Below, in pieces: positions 24,898 through 34,142 of a stretch of DNA of 57,076 bases. The stretch lies in contig NZ_CP009358.1 of the NCBI RefSeq assembly GCF_000772105.1, forward strand, positions 1 to 57,076, in the 5' to 3' direction. Position numbers and translations under genes: made by a program. How positions within the stretch are numbered: position 1 is the stretch's first letter; each line of letters begins with the position of its first letter. The DNA comes from Vibrio tubiashii ATCC 19109 (lineage in GTDB: Bacteria > Pseudomonadota > Gammaproteobacteria > Enterobacterales > Vibrionaceae). The notes beneath the pieces are model-generated. The model saw only the letters and a program-made list of their open reading frames with translations, ran no database searches and was not told where the DNA came from.

Positions 24898-25668
24898 TCA
24901 GTAGTTGGATTGAGTGAAGTCGGTTGCTACGTTGTAGAAGCGTTGCAGCAGTCTGGATTGCGAGATAAAGCCATAGGCAAGAGGCTTTATTTCTTTTGTG
25001 TTGGGGTTGACGAGAAACAGGGCAGGGGTAAAGTCAGCGACTATTTTTCCCTGATTGTTCCGATTTTCACGTATCGATGATATGAACTGCTCATCATCGC
25101 TTAGCCCTAAGAGCTCTAAGTTGTAACTGTCAGCAAAAGACTGAATCGAAGGTGCTAACTGTTGCGTGACCGCATCCTGTCCTTCGTAAACAAAAAACAG
25201 TCCCCAACCTTTCCTGGCCATCTCACGCACTTTGTTTTTGTGCTTGGTTTCCAGGGCTGCAAGGTAGGGTTTGCGAGCGGTTTGCTCAGTGGGGTGCTCT
25301 AGGGTGTATGACAGTTCAGGGTGTTCGACTAGGAGCTGCTTAAAAGTCATCCCTATTTGGTCGGTTTGCGATGTAATGTAGCGATTGAGCTCTAAAAAGC
25401 GCCTGACTTTTTCTTTGTTTTTCGGGTCAATGGTGGCTGCGGCATTTGCTTCGTTCCATTGCTTTTTAAACCACTCTAGCTGTTCGGTAGCGCTCATTAC
25501 CTTTGTGGTGCTGTTAGCGGGAAGTGCGTCAGGTTGCTTTTTGGGTTTGATTAACTTTTCGGGTTTGGGTTCGTTATAAAAACGCCAACCAGGAGGGCTT
25601 TGGTTGGCGTAAGTCGGGACACAAAAAAGCACTGCGAAAAGCAGTGCTATGAGTCTTTGCCTAATCAT
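24898..25668 (-). CDS. traF: TraF pilus assembly protein
   Basis: 256 residues (F TraF 247). Periplasmic protein with signal peptide (ending TYAN), the family mark GWRFYNEP at about 28-35, and a C-terminal thioredoxin fold that lacks a CxxC site (GWGLFFVYEGQDAVTQQLAP). Required for pilus elaboration in F. It is followed at 15 bases by the TrbB-like gene, which supplies the redox-active member of the pair. Confidence 0.92.
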   Translation of the reverse strand: MIRQRLIALLFAVLFCVPTYANQSPPGWRFYNEPKPEKLIKPKKQPDALPANSTTKVMSATEQLEWFKKQWNEANAAATIDPKNKEKVRRFLELNRYITSQTDQIGMTFKQLLVEHPELSYTLEHPTEQTARKPYLAALETKHKNKVREMARKGWGLFFVYEGQDAVTQQLAPSIQSFADSYNLELLGLSDDEQFISSIRENRNNQGKIVADFTPALFLVNPNTKEIKPLAYGFISQSRLLQRFYNVATDFTQSNY

Positions 25669-25680
25669 GGTTTTTCCTTG

Positions 25681-27429
25681 CTAGTTGGAATCTCCCGCAA
25701 CAGAACTCTGGATTCGTTGCTTGATAACATTGGGATCAGGAAGATTAATTCTGCTGTGGAGCTCTGGGTAAAACTCGCTGAAGTCGATGCGGTCAAAGTT
25801 GATTTGTCCGAGCTCTTCAGGGGTGAGGGCGGCGCAGGTGGGCTCTTCGGCAGAGCCAAGGGTTTTACCAAGTTGACTTATGGCTCCTTGCTCTTGGATG
25901 ATTTTACCAAGCTTACTGTCATACGCGCAGTATGTGCGTTTTTTACGAATACAAGCACCGAGCACTTTCTCAGCGCAATACTCGCCGATATATAGTGTTA
26001 AGCCTTTTTCTTTGGCTCGCCCGAGGGATTTTTCATCTTCATCACAAGAGGTTAAACCTATGTCGGTTCCCCAACCACCATCCTTACAACAGTTTGCAAT
26101 GCCACCTATTTTTATAGAGCACTGCATGGGTTTACCCGTAAATATCTTGGGGGGATCGCCTAACCCTTTGGCGGCTTCCCCTAACGCCGCCAGAGCTGCG
26201 GCAGACTTGTCGAAATCACCATTTAGAGTAGGCGTTGAGTCGTAGCACTCTCCGTCTAGACAGAATGATTGCTCACCGCAATTGAGTGTCACGGTGCGAC
26301 AGGTTTTCTTGGTGCATATCTTGGTGACTTTTTCTTCGATGCAAACCCCGTTTTGTTTAAGGCTGCACTCTCGCTTACCATCGCGGCATTCTGAAAATTG
26401 ACCGCAGTTATCTGGCAAGTCGCATTCGTGCAAAACCTCATATTTCCAACAGGGGAGATAAGTAGAGACGCCGTTAATGGTTCGATATCCTGGGCCTTCG
26501 ACACAACGCTCACTGACCACTGCACACTCTTTAATAAGGGAGCAATCTTTCTTCCAAGATAAAGCATTCTTAACACACTGATACCCCACACGGGTATAAC
26601 CGGACGGACACACTGGAGTTGCGTTGTGATAATAACTGAGCGTGGTACAAATGGCGTAGCTATAGGTGTCTGAATAGCCATTTCTATCGCGACTACAATC
26701 CCAAGCTGAGTGACTTTTACCCCCAAAGTAACCGCGCCAGAAACCTTGACTAGGAGATACGTTCCTTCCGTCCCACCTCCAAACCGTTGTGCGCTCACCA
26801 TTGTTATTACAGGTTGTTGTGTGCGTGTCAGACGAAAAGTTACTTGCATCGAGGCGACATTCATTTCGACGGGTCACACATCGAGTCCCCTCTAGAGTTC
26901 CGCTGCTGCATGTCCATGAAACGGCTATGACATCCGGTATGAATTGGGGTGTTTTGTAACAGGGTACAGGGGTTTTGGTTGGCGAATGACACACTTTCTC
27001 ATAATCATCAAATAAACACTGATTACCATTGTCACAATTCACGTACTTGTTGGATTTATCGTGACTAATCTCAAATGCATTTTCTTGACCAATCAGGGCG
27101 TATCGCATCTTTTGGTCATTTTTAAAATCGGGGCGAGGTTTATTTGTGTTCTTGCTTATGCCTTGTGCCAAATCATTAGAAGCAAATGCTTGAGCTGCCT
27201 TGGCTTCCATATTTCCATCGTTCAATGACTTTTCATTGGGGTTAGCAACTTGAGCTTGGCATGTCGCATCTTTGCAATAATCATTGACGTTGAGAGGGAT
27301 GTTGTTTGGCGTCAGCATGCTTTTTGATGTCTGCTTTGCCCAGTTTGCGGTGTCGTTGAAGGACTGCTCCTGGTTGGCGAAAGCAAAAAATGTCAGGAAG
27401 ATAAGAGAGAGTGTGAGTGCCTTGTTCAT
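25681..27429 (-). CDS. traN: TraN outer-membrane mating-pair stabilisation protein
   Basis: 582 residues (F TraN 602). Signal peptide MNKALTLSLIFLTFFAFA, then a very Cys-rich protein (more than 30 cysteines) with blocks such as CKDGGWGTDIGLTSCDEDEKS near the C-terminus, a TraN hallmark. TraN recognises outer-membrane receptors of the recipient; the variable mid-region sets specificity, so host preference may be readable from residues about 180-330. Its ATG overlaps the trbC stop. Confidence 0.93.
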   Translation of the reverse strand: MNKALTLSLIFLTFFAFANQEQSFNDTANWAKQTSKSMLTPNNIPLNVNDYCKDATCQAQVANPNEKSLNDGNMEAKAAQAFASNDLAQGISKNTNKPRPDFKNDQKMRYALIGQENAFEISHDKSNKYVNCDNGNQCLFDDYEKVCHSPTKTPVPCYKTPQFIPDVIAVSWTCSSGTLEGTRCVTRRNECRLDASNFSSDTHTTTCNNNGERTTVWRWDGRNVSPSQGFWRGYFGGKSHSAWDCSRDRNGYSDTYSYAICTTLSYYHNATPVCPSGYTRVGYQCVKNALSWKKDCSLIKECAVVSERCVEGPGYRTINGVSTYLPCWKYEVLHECDLPDNCGQFSECRDGKRECSLKQNGVCIEEKVTKICTKKTCRTVTLNCGEQSFCLDGECYDSTPTLNGDFDKSAAALAALGEAAKGLGDPPKIFTGKPMQCSIKIGGIANCCKDGGWGTDIGLTSCDEDEKSLGRAKEKGLTLYIGEYCAEKVLGACIRKKRTYCAYDSKLGKIIQEQGAISQLGKTLGSAEEPTCAALTPEELGQINFDRIDFSEFYPELHSRINLPDPNVIKQRIQSSVAGDSN

Positions 27430-28103
27430 TATTCTAACCTTTTTAGGATGTCCCTGGCGTTTTCTCCTGTATCACCTTGAGTGAGAACGTCCAAGGCTTG
27501 ATAGAGTGAAATGTTCCCGTAAACAATGTCGTAGTCTTTGGGGGAGCAGGGCTGTTTTGGCAGACAGCGTCCGTCTTTTACCGATACGAAAGCCGGTACA
27601 CGTTCTATGCTGAACTGCCTAAACCATTCGGGGCTTATCGAAAATCCCGCCTGAATAGGATGCTTGCTTTTAATGCCTATTAGTTGGCTTATTCTGGCGG
27701 TTGTTGCCGGGAAACCTTGAGGAAGAACACCGCGAATCACCAAAGGGACTCCGGTCTTTTCACTCTGCCTAAGCAATTGCTTTAGTGAGGTTGCAGGCAT
27801 GGTTAGGGAGACAAAGACCATAACACCTTTTGGTGCGCTATCTGGATTCTCGGTTGGAACAGGGGTATTGAGAAGTTCAGTTAACGCATTGGGTTTCACT
27901 AGAGATTGAATCTTTCGGCTTGCTTCCGTTGAGGCTTGTTGATGTTGCCTGGCTTTACCCCAAACACCCTCCCAGTTGTTTGGGGGAGGGGACTGCATCA
28001 TGGCGTGCTCTCGTTCTGCTAGAGCTTTGAGCTCTTCTTCCGAATAAGCATGAGAATAGGTACTCACTAAGAAGAGCAAAAAAGGAAGTATAAGTGTTTT
28101 CAT
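27429..28103 (-). CDS. trbC: TrbC pilus assembly protein
   Basis: 224 residues (F TrbC 212). Signal peptide (MKTLILPFLLFLVSTYSHA), then the TrbC_Ftype domain: GVMVFVSLTMPATSLKQLL, GVPLVIRGVLPQGF and ERVPAFV. A periplasmic protein needed for F pilus assembly, functioning with TraW. Its stop overlaps the traN start (TAATG type). Confidence 0.9.
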   Translation of the reverse strand: MKTLILPFLLFLVSTYSHAYSEEELKALAEREHAMMQSPPPNNWEGVWGKARQHQQASTEASRKIQSLVKPNALTELLNTPVPTENPDSAPKGVMVFVSLTMPATSLKQLLRQSEKTGVPLVIRGVLPQGFPATTARISQLIGIKSKHPIQAGFSISPEWFRQFSIERVPAFVSVKDGRCLPKQPCSPKDYDIVYGNISLYQALDVLTQGDTGENARDILKRLE

Positions 28104-28117
28104 TGCTTGTCTCCCGC

Positions 28118-28486
28118 TTACTCAAAAGCCGACAGTGGCCAAGCAAAAGTTAACCAGGGAGCGTTGGTTGTTTTAAGATGTTGAACGAGTTGATCTGCGT
28201 TGACGGTGTGGCCACAGTCATACAGCGACATAGGCTCTTTTAGAACGGACTCTTCTAGTGATTCCTCTCTACTCGTGAGGCGTGAATCTAAACAAAGTTC
28301 AATAAATGTCTCAGCCTTAGAAGCCTGTTCTGGGTGATTATCAACCCATGCACTGATTTCATGCCTCTGATGGTCTTTTAAGGTTTGTAAATATTGTGAT
28401 ACTTGCCCGAGTAGCAAGGCGCTAATGATGAAGAAAATAATTAAAATAGACTTGCTGATTTTTGCCAGGGTTGAGGTGGTTTTCAT
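28118..28486 (-). CDS. Single-span membrane protein between traU and trbC
   Basis: 122 residues: an N-terminal hydrophobic anchor (ILIIFFIISALLLGQVSQYL) and a periplasmic domain with two cysteines (IELCLD; LYDCGH) that could form a disulfide. No F counterpart is recognised by sequence, although F also has small non-essential genes in this interval. Only 14 bases separate it from trbC, so it belongs to the operon. Confidence 0.65.
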   Translation of the reverse strand: MKTTSTLAKISKSILIIFFIISALLLGQVSQYLQTLKDHQRHEISAWVDNHPEQASKAETFIELCLDSRLTSREESLEESVLKEPMSLYDCGHTVNADQLVQHLKTTNAPWLTFAWPLSAFE

Positions 28487-28636
28487 GAGTGATTTCCTTA
28501 ATCTCCACGCATTGCGCGGTACTCCTTTCCCCCCTACAAGCGCTACGCGCTTATAGCAGTGAAAAGCGAGCTCTAATGGGGAAGGGCTGAAGTTCGATGA
28601 AGTAACGAGCTTTCTGCCCTCAAGTGAGTGTTGGAA

Positions 28637-29632
28637 TTACAAAAAGACGCAGTTTCGCTTGCGCCATTGGACGAAACCAAAATTGTCCCCCGTTACAGGG
28701 TTGTCATGGCCAGATTCCCAAATGGTGGTTGTGGTAGTGTAGGGATGGCACCATCCCGCATCGGGTATCGGCCCAGACATTTGATAGCGATATCGGGATT
28801 TAGGCAAAATTGGTGTTGGGTACTGATAGCAGATAGCGCCATCCTCGCCTCTTGTCTCCATGATCATCCCTTGCCTATGGAGCTTATAATTGATCTTCTC
28901 CATAATTAATGTGCCTGCTTGAATGGGCGTATCTCGATAATTGGTTGTTCCCGTTAATGGATAGGCACTGCCTTGAGAGCCCATACACCAAAAGAGAGCG
29001 TCAATGGGTAACGCCGTATTGGTAGAGGTGAGCATTGCCTCGGGAACGCACGCCAACTGTGCAACCAAGTTGCCAAACAAAAGCGCTTCCGGATTGAGCA
29101 CCAACGACAATTCATCATCATCCCACAAGGGGTCGATTTCAGTCATGTAGGCAATATCAAAATTATCCGTGGCCATACACGCTGTTGATTGAATAAGTTG
29201 TAGCCACCAAATGACGGGGTATTTGTACCAATGCGCTTGATAAAATCCCCCATCGCTACTGTCACTGTCTCTTGCTGTAACTCGCCCTCCAATTTTCTGT
29301 TTGTTGGCACCTCCCATTTCTAACCCCATGTTAACCATACAGTAGGGAACGCGAGTGACATCGGTGAGGGCGTAAGGCTCCCAGTAGCCTATATTCAGTC
29401 CGATTTGCATAAAAATGGGGGGGGGCTTAGGGCAATAGGAAATAGGTGAAGCGGGGTTGTTAGTATCTGGGTAATTTGAGGGAACCACGGTCGCTGAGCC
29501 TATGGTCATTGGAAACAAACAGTTCCAACAAATATCAGAAATAGGGTTAATAAAGCGGCTCACACAAGCCGCTCCTTCTGCGTTTGCATGACCGCTAATT
29601 AGAAGCAGCGTGAGAACGAACCAACGTTTCAT
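28637..29632 (-). CDS. traU: TraU mating-pair protein
   Basis: 331 residues, the same length as F TraU (330). Signal peptide (ending GHANA), then CVSRFINPISDICWNCLFPM, the diagnostic Cys-containing opening. The protein is cysteine-rich and periplasmic. In F it is more important for DNA transfer than for pilus formation. The following 150 bases to 28487 contain a short AAGCGC-TAC-GCGCTT hairpin and no gene. Confidence 0.95.
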   Translation of the reverse strand: MKRWFVLTLLLISGHANAEGAACVSRFINPISDICWNCLFPMTIGSATVVPSNYPDTNNPASPISYCPKPPPIFMQIGLNIGYWEPYALTDVTRVPYCMVNMGLEMGGANKQKIGGRVTARDSDSSDGGFYQAHWYKYPVIWWLQLIQSTACMATDNFDIAYMTEIDPLWDDDELSLVLNPEALLFGNLVAQLACVPEAMLTSTNTALPIDALFWCMGSQGSAYPLTGTTNYRDTPIQAGTLIMEKINYKLHRQGMIMETRGEDGAICYQYPTPILPKSRYRYQMSGPIPDAGWCHPYTTTTTIWESGHDNPVTGDNFGFVQWRKRNCVFL

Positions 29633-29641
29633 GTTGCCTCC

Positions 29642-30034
29642 TTAGTTTGTGGGAGTGCCGTGCGTAGATTTGAGTAGGTTCAAGATGTTTAGACCATCTT
29701 CGATATGCCAACTCATGTTGTCTCCTGCGGTGTTTTTTTGAGCGCTTTTTATCTCATCTTGATAGTGCGTCCAATAATGCGCCAAGCTATCAATTTCCCT
29801 TCTTACGTCGGCAGTGTTGTCTTGGGTAAGGGCTTTGCTCAACTTATTCATTCCTGCAAGTATTTCTGAAAGCCACAATACATTGCGTGGTGTCTCGGTT
29901 GGCATTGGTGTCCCTTGATAGTAAGGGGTGTTGAGTCGGATGGTTGTCGCAACGTCAGCAATAAAGCAAAGTAACAGACACATTGCTTTTTCTGGGCTTT
30001 GAGCGTGCTTCTCTAAGAGTAATGGTGCGTGCAT
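29642..30034 (-). CDS. Unrecognised protein between traW and traU
   Basis: 130 residues, tightly spaced (9 bases on each side) between traW and traU, so it is an operon member. The N-terminal third is mildly hydrophobic (AMCLLLCFIADVATTI). The rest is helical and soluble (EILAGMNKLSKALTQDNTADVRREIDSL). No F homologue is evident. It might be a system-specific assembly factor. Confidence 0.65.
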   Translation of the reverse strand: MHAPLLLEKHAQSPEKAMCLLLCFIADVATTIRLNTPYYQGTPMPTETPRNVLWLSEILAGMNKLSKALTQDNTADVRREIDSLAHYWTHYQDEIKSAQKNTAGDNMSWHIEDGLNILNLLKSTHGTPTN

Positions 30035-30043
30035 AACAAGTCC

Positions 30044-30754
30044 TTAGTTATTCGTATCAGATTCGTCCTCACTAAATGCGGACACATCAAATTCGTCAAT
30101 TCTCCAACGAACGCCTTCTTGGTAAGCCAACGAAGGGACGTTTTTAATGTGGAGTTTGTTGGTGATAAAACCATCTTGTGCGTGGTAAATACGGGTGCCT
30201 AACATTTCAGCGGTTCTATCAAGGTTGCCGCCTGTTAGGATGTATTTGATTGGCTTTTCGTGCGTAAACTGCCTGGCAAAAGCTCTTTGTTTGGGGTCGC
30301 TTGCATCGAGAAACAGCAATACTTTTGATAGCTGAAATTTAGGAAACATCTTGGCGCTATCCTTTGGCCAGGTTGAGCTATCAAACGGATTAACGGTTTG
30401 CCCGTTACCTGCTATGACTTCTCCTGTTTTGGGGTTAGTGACTTGTCCTGGAAAGGTCATGCTAGGGTTCACATAAAACGTTTCTGGTGTCGTGGTAGTT
30501 CCAATTGGGAGAGGGGTTGGGTTGCTCACTTTATGCTTCACTCTAGCTTGAAACTCTTCTTGCATGTCAGCCAATTTGCCTGTGCGTTCGAAGTTTTTAA
30601 GCCGTTGTTCAATCCAAAGCAGCATGTCTATTTCACCAATAGGGAAGGTAGACCCCATTACCCCAAAGTTTTTTGCACTGGCCATGGTGGAGGCGCAGAT
30701 TAAGGCAAGGCATAGCGCTTGCCTACAGGGATGAGATATGCGATTCGAATTCAC
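30044..30754 (-). CDS. traW: TraW pilus assembly protein
   Basis: About 236 residues (F TraW 210). Start taken as GTG 30754, with GGAG nine bases upstream; ATG 30769 is the alternative and lacks a ribosome-binding site. Either way the gene begins inside the end of traC. Signal segment (ALCLALICASTMASA), then the TraW pattern NFGVMGSTFPIGEIDML, QTVNPFD and YILTGGNLDRTAEMLGTRIYH. A periplasmic partner of TrbC in pilus assembly. Confidence 0.88.
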   Translation of the reverse strand: MNSNRISHPCRQALCLALICASTMASAKNFGVMGSTFPIGEIDMLLWIEQRLKNFERTGKLADMQEEFQARVKHKVSNPTPLPIGTTTTPETFYVNPSMTFPGQVTNPKTGEVIAGNGQTVNPFDSSTWPKDSAKMFPKFQLSKVLLFLDASDPKQRAFARQFTHEKPIKYILTGGNLDRTAEMLGTRIYHAQDGFITNKLHIKNVPSLAYQEGVRWRIDEFDVSAFSEDESDTNN

Positions 30755-33275
30755 GGATTTGATCTCCATAAAAGTGCATTGAGGTTTGATGAACAGCTTC
30801 GCTGATATCCATGCCGCTCTTGTGAAGATTTTCGCAGAACTCGTACTCCTTCGGCTCAGTGGAGTACATCGCGCGTTTGACGGGGTCGGCAAAAAATCGG
30901 TGATACGACACATGGCCACCTGCTTTCACTCGCACACTGCTGTACCCTGCGGTAGAAGATTTCTCAAAGCGCTTAATGAGGTCTTTTTCCAATGGGGTGA
31001 ATGCATTGGGGTTTTCCATTAAGTATTTATTGAACCCTTCACCTTGACGAAGAATGAAGTGGATATCGGAGTTGTTGTAACAAGCTTTGGCTTCTTCATT
31101 AGCGAAAAAGTCATCAATGCCTTGTGTGACTGTGCAGAAAGAACCACCAAACTTACGAGCCGTGCGGTAGCCTTGGTTAATGAACTCTTGCGCTTGTTTA
31201 TTGCTACCTGACAGTAAGCTCCAAGCCTCTTCAATGATGCACATTTTAGGGGTAGAGCGATCGCCTGAAAGGTACATTTGTTGATTAATGGTGACAATCA
31301 ATGCAAATATCACACTGCGTAGTACGCTCGGTGCGAAACCATCAAGTTCAAGCGTGGTAAAGTGTACGTCAGGATCGAGCATCGATGGCTTGTTAAATAG
31401 CTCACCATTAATGCCGCCCGTACAATATTGTTCAAGTTGCACTGCGATATCTCGAATACGTATATCGTCAAGCTCTGTGTATTTCTCCATCAAAGCATCT
31501 CGGACATCATCGACGAGTGTTTTTGTTTTGTTGCGCTCCCAAGCCGTGACGATAGCGCCACCCAGAATGTTTTGCTGATAACTGGAGAGTGGATCATATG
31601 GAGAGGCTATGGTCGAAAACAAAGCGGTAATGTTATGAAGCGCTTCGGCCAGTGGATTGACCTCTTGGCCGTCATCATCGATAAAGGTTTGTCCATCCGC
31701 GATTTTACCTAGATGCGTAAATGGGCTTAAGTAAATGTTTTTATGCGTCATGTAAGTGCCACCTAACATGAGCGTGAGTTTTTTATAACTTTCGCCTTTG
31801 TCTAAGATCCACACTTTCCCCATCATGGCGTAGACGCATCGAGCGATTTCTTGAACCAGGAAACTCTTACCTGCACCAGACCCCCCCGTAAGTGCAATGT
31901 TCTGGTTATCACTGCCACAAGTAAATGCATCAAAGAAAGAAACTTGTTGGCGCATCGTGGGGAGTAAAATACCTGGTTTTAAACGCCTAAAGTCCAGAAC
32001 CATGGGGAAGAAGTTCACCATGTTTGAACTTTTCAACGTTCGGACTCGACCTGCTTTCTTGGCGTCATTCCAAAATCCATCACTCATCATAAAAGGTAAG
32101 ACTGAGAGTAGAGACTGTGATTGCAGCATGTTGAGCGTGATAAGATTGAGCCCCGCCCCCTCAAAGGCATTTTTTGCTGCTTGTACGTCTTGGCGTTGCC
32201 GAGTGTCGTTGGTAAACAAAGTTAGCGTTAAGGCCATCGAGGTCACAATAAACTCTTTACCGTTAAGCCCTGCTTGAATCTCTTTGCGTTCTTTGAGTTC
32301 ATCTTTCGCAGTCGGCGCTAACAAAACCATCTTTGACTCTACGGTTTTCGTTAGGTCAGTGATTTTCTTGTTGTTGTCAGCCTCTTGTTTACCTGTGGGC
32401 TCACATCGGAAATTAAGAGTAAGCATGTGAGGGCAGACTATCGAACGGCTAACGTTTCGAATTGAGGCAAAGCATTCCGGTAAACCATACAATCTAAAGT
32501 CATGAGGGAGTTTAGAGAGTCCCATACTAACCAAGCGAGTCTTGACCTCTTTGCCTTTTGGTGAAGTATGGCGTATCGCCAAATGGTCACGGCGCATAAG
32601 ACACTCAGTGTCGGGGGATAGCGCTTGGATGTTGAGAGGGTCGAGTGGGTTGTACTCGCGAGTGAGTGGTCTGTCTTGTTCTGGGTCAAAGTTAAGAACA
32701 TCTCCGACATGCGATAGCAGCATTTCGGGGTAGACCGTCAGTGTGTCAAAGCCTAATTGAACGAGGGCAGTTTCTACTTCACTTCGAACGTCTCTTAGCG
32801 CTTCAGGATTTTTGTCACTCGTAGAAACGAAGAAGTATGCGTCATAATCGCGTAGGTCGAAGTGGTTGTTTTTCTGGTTGTGAAAAAAACCTTCCTTTGC
32901 TGCATAACGAGCGTACTGTGCATCTCGCTTGGCCATATCAGCAAGGATGCCACCACGCTGCGCCATCACTTTTTCGTTGGCATCGATGTAGTGGCCTACA
33001 CGGTTGTGACCAATGAGCTGAAGTTGATAATCCCACTTTTTCCCTTGAGGGAGTGTTGTTACCAAGTTATTGAGTGAGATGATTAATTGGTCGTTTGCGC
33101 CGCCAAGCACACTGATTTGCAAACCAAAACCACGAGATGTGCGATTTTCAAAGACGTTCTCTGTGTAGTCATAGTGACGGTAGGGTAACTCTCTATGAAT
33201 ATGATTTTGACTCTTTTTGGCGTCTTTAAACACTGCGCTAAGGCCATTCGCTGCATTATAAAAAAGTGGTTTCAT
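30723..33275 (-). CDS. traC: TraC (VirB4-type) pilus assembly ATPase
   Basis: 850 residues (F TraC 875). The cytoplasmic ATPase that powers pilus assembly. Walker A at about 468-475 (LTGGSGAGKSFLVQEI) and Walker B (MCIIEEAWSLLSG), followed by RTARKFGGSFCTVTQG, typical of VirB4/TraC. The N-terminal half carries the TraC_F-type region. The start lies four bases after the traV stop. Confidence 0.95.
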   Translation of the reverse strand: MKPLFYNAANGLSAVFKDAKKSQNHIHRELPYRHYDYTENVFENRTSRGFGLQISVLGGANDQLIISLNNLVTTLPQGKKWDYQLQLIGHNRVGHYIDANEKVMAQRGGILADMAKRDAQYARYAAKEGFFHNQKNNHFDLRDYDAYFFVSTSDKNPEALRDVRSEVETALVQLGFDTLTVYPEMLLSHVGDVLNFDPEQDRPLTREYNPLDPLNIQALSPDTECLMRRDHLAIRHTSPKGKEVKTRLVSMGLSKLPHDFRLYGLPECFASIRNVSRSIVCPHMLTLNFRCEPTGKQEADNNKKITDLTKTVESKMVLLAPTAKDELKERKEIQAGLNGKEFIVTSMALTLTLFTNDTRQRQDVQAAKNAFEGAGLNLITLNMLQSQSLLSVLPFMMSDGFWNDAKKAGRVRTLKSSNMVNFFPMVLDFRRLKPGILLPTMRQQVSFFDAFTCGSDNQNIALTGGSGAGKSFLVQEIARCVYAMMGKVWILDKGESYKKLTLMLGGTYMTHKNIYLSPFTHLGKIADGQTFIDDDGQEVNPLAEALHNITALFSTIASPYDPLSSYQQNILGGAIVTAWERNKTKTLVDDVRDALMEKYTELDDIRIRDIAVQLEQYCTGGINGELFNKPSMLDPDVHFTTLELDGFAPSVLRSVIFALIVTINQQMYLSGDRSTPKMCIIEEAWSLLSGSNKQAQEFINQGYRTARKFGGSFCTVTQGIDDFFANEEAKACYNNSDIHFILRQGEGFNKYLMENPNAFTPLEKDLIKRFEKSSTAGYSSVRVKAGGHVSYHRFFADPVKRAMYSTEPKEYEFCENLHKSGMDISEAVHQTSMHFYGDQIREFESHISSL

Positions 33276-33278
33276 GAT

Positions 33279-33674
33279 TTAGTCCTTTATAATTGCCTGG
33301 ACAGGTTTTCCCGTCCATTCGCTTTCATCGAGAACAAAGAAAATATCGAGTGTGTCGATATAGTGGTTGTGAGTAGAGGTTTTAAAAGGGAAGATGGTGA
33401 TCTTCCTTACTTCGTCTTGCGTTCGCCCTGGTTGGCCATGGCGGTCTCTGCGAGGCAACGTTGCAAATACGGAAGGCTGAACTTGAGCAGTGGAGGCATG
33501 AGAATGAGGGGAGCCAGTAGGTGTGCTATAGGCGTCGATATTCTCTCGAATTTCATTCATGCTTGTGCAGCCTTTCACGCCGCCCACTTTGTCACAGCTA
33601 AACTCTTCACCGAGTCCGGCAGCACAACCAGACAGCAGAGAAAAGCCCACTAGAACGAGTAGGATTCTGAACAT
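33279..33674 (-). CDS. traV: TraV outer-membrane lipoprotein
   Basis: 131 residues (F TraV 171). Lipobox LLSGC (about 13-17) and two further cysteines (FSCDKVGGVKGC), the arrangement typical of TraV, which anchors TraK and TraB to the outer membrane to form the F-type core complex. The proline/serine-rich middle is shorter than in F. One unrecognised gene separates it from traB. Confidence 0.88.
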   Translation of the reverse strand: MFRILLVLVGFSLLSGCAAGLGEEFSCDKVGGVKGCTSMNEIRENIDAYSTPTGSPHSHASTAQVQPSVFATLPRRDRHGQPGRTQDEVRKITIFPFKTSTHNHYIDTLDIFFVLDESEWTGKPVQAIIKD

Positions 33675-33695
33675 AATGGTGTCCTTTAAAATAAA

Positions 33696-34112
33696 TTAGA
33701 ATGGAGCGTAGAGTGTGTGGCCATCTGAAAAGCTCACACTGGCCACATGGGTTTGATTGAGTGAACGTTTGTGTTGGTAGGTCAGCTTGTTTTGCTCAAA
33801 CTTACAATAAAAGTGCTCAGCTAATGGCTTCTCTAGAAGTGCTCGATTAAGTTCTACGACACTGCGTAAAGCAATATAGCTAGGCTTGAAGTCTGGGGGG
33901 TAAAGCTTGTCTGTGTTGGCAAACTTAATCCAATCAACACCTATTCTGACTAAATCCAGAGAGAGGCAAGCGTCATTGTTGTTAAAAGGAAAGTGACATT
34001 CGATACACTTTCCTTTCCCTATATCGGTTTTTAAAAAATCCCAAAGGGATGTTTCACATGAGGCACGGAATAGATTCGATTCATCTATCCTGTGGATAGG
34101 TGGGTTGTCCAT
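33696..34112 (-). CDS. Unrecognised protein between traB and traV
   Basis: 138 residues with a CIEC...C cysteine cluster (GKGKCIECHFPFNNNDACLSL) that could bind zinc or form disulfides. No signal peptide, so it is probably cytoplasmic. In F this interval holds traP and trbD, which are membrane proteins, so this is not an obvious equivalent. Spacing of 21-30 bases places it in the operon. Confidence 0.65.
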   Translation of the reverse strand: MDNPPIHRIDESNLFRASCETSLWDFLKTDIGKGKCIECHFPFNNNDACLSLDLVRIGVDWIKFANTDKLYPPDFKPSYIALRSVVELNRALLEKPLAEHFYCKFEQNKLTYQHKRSLNQTHVASVSFSDGHTLYAPF

Positions 34113-34142
34113 AGATACTCCTTTGCAGGATGTTTGCTACCA

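Noticed and set aside
26289..26864. 191-codon frame in another register within traN
   Set aside because: It overlaps the Cys-rich TraN frame entirely, has no ribosome-binding site and shows no domain; a shadow of cysteine codon usage.
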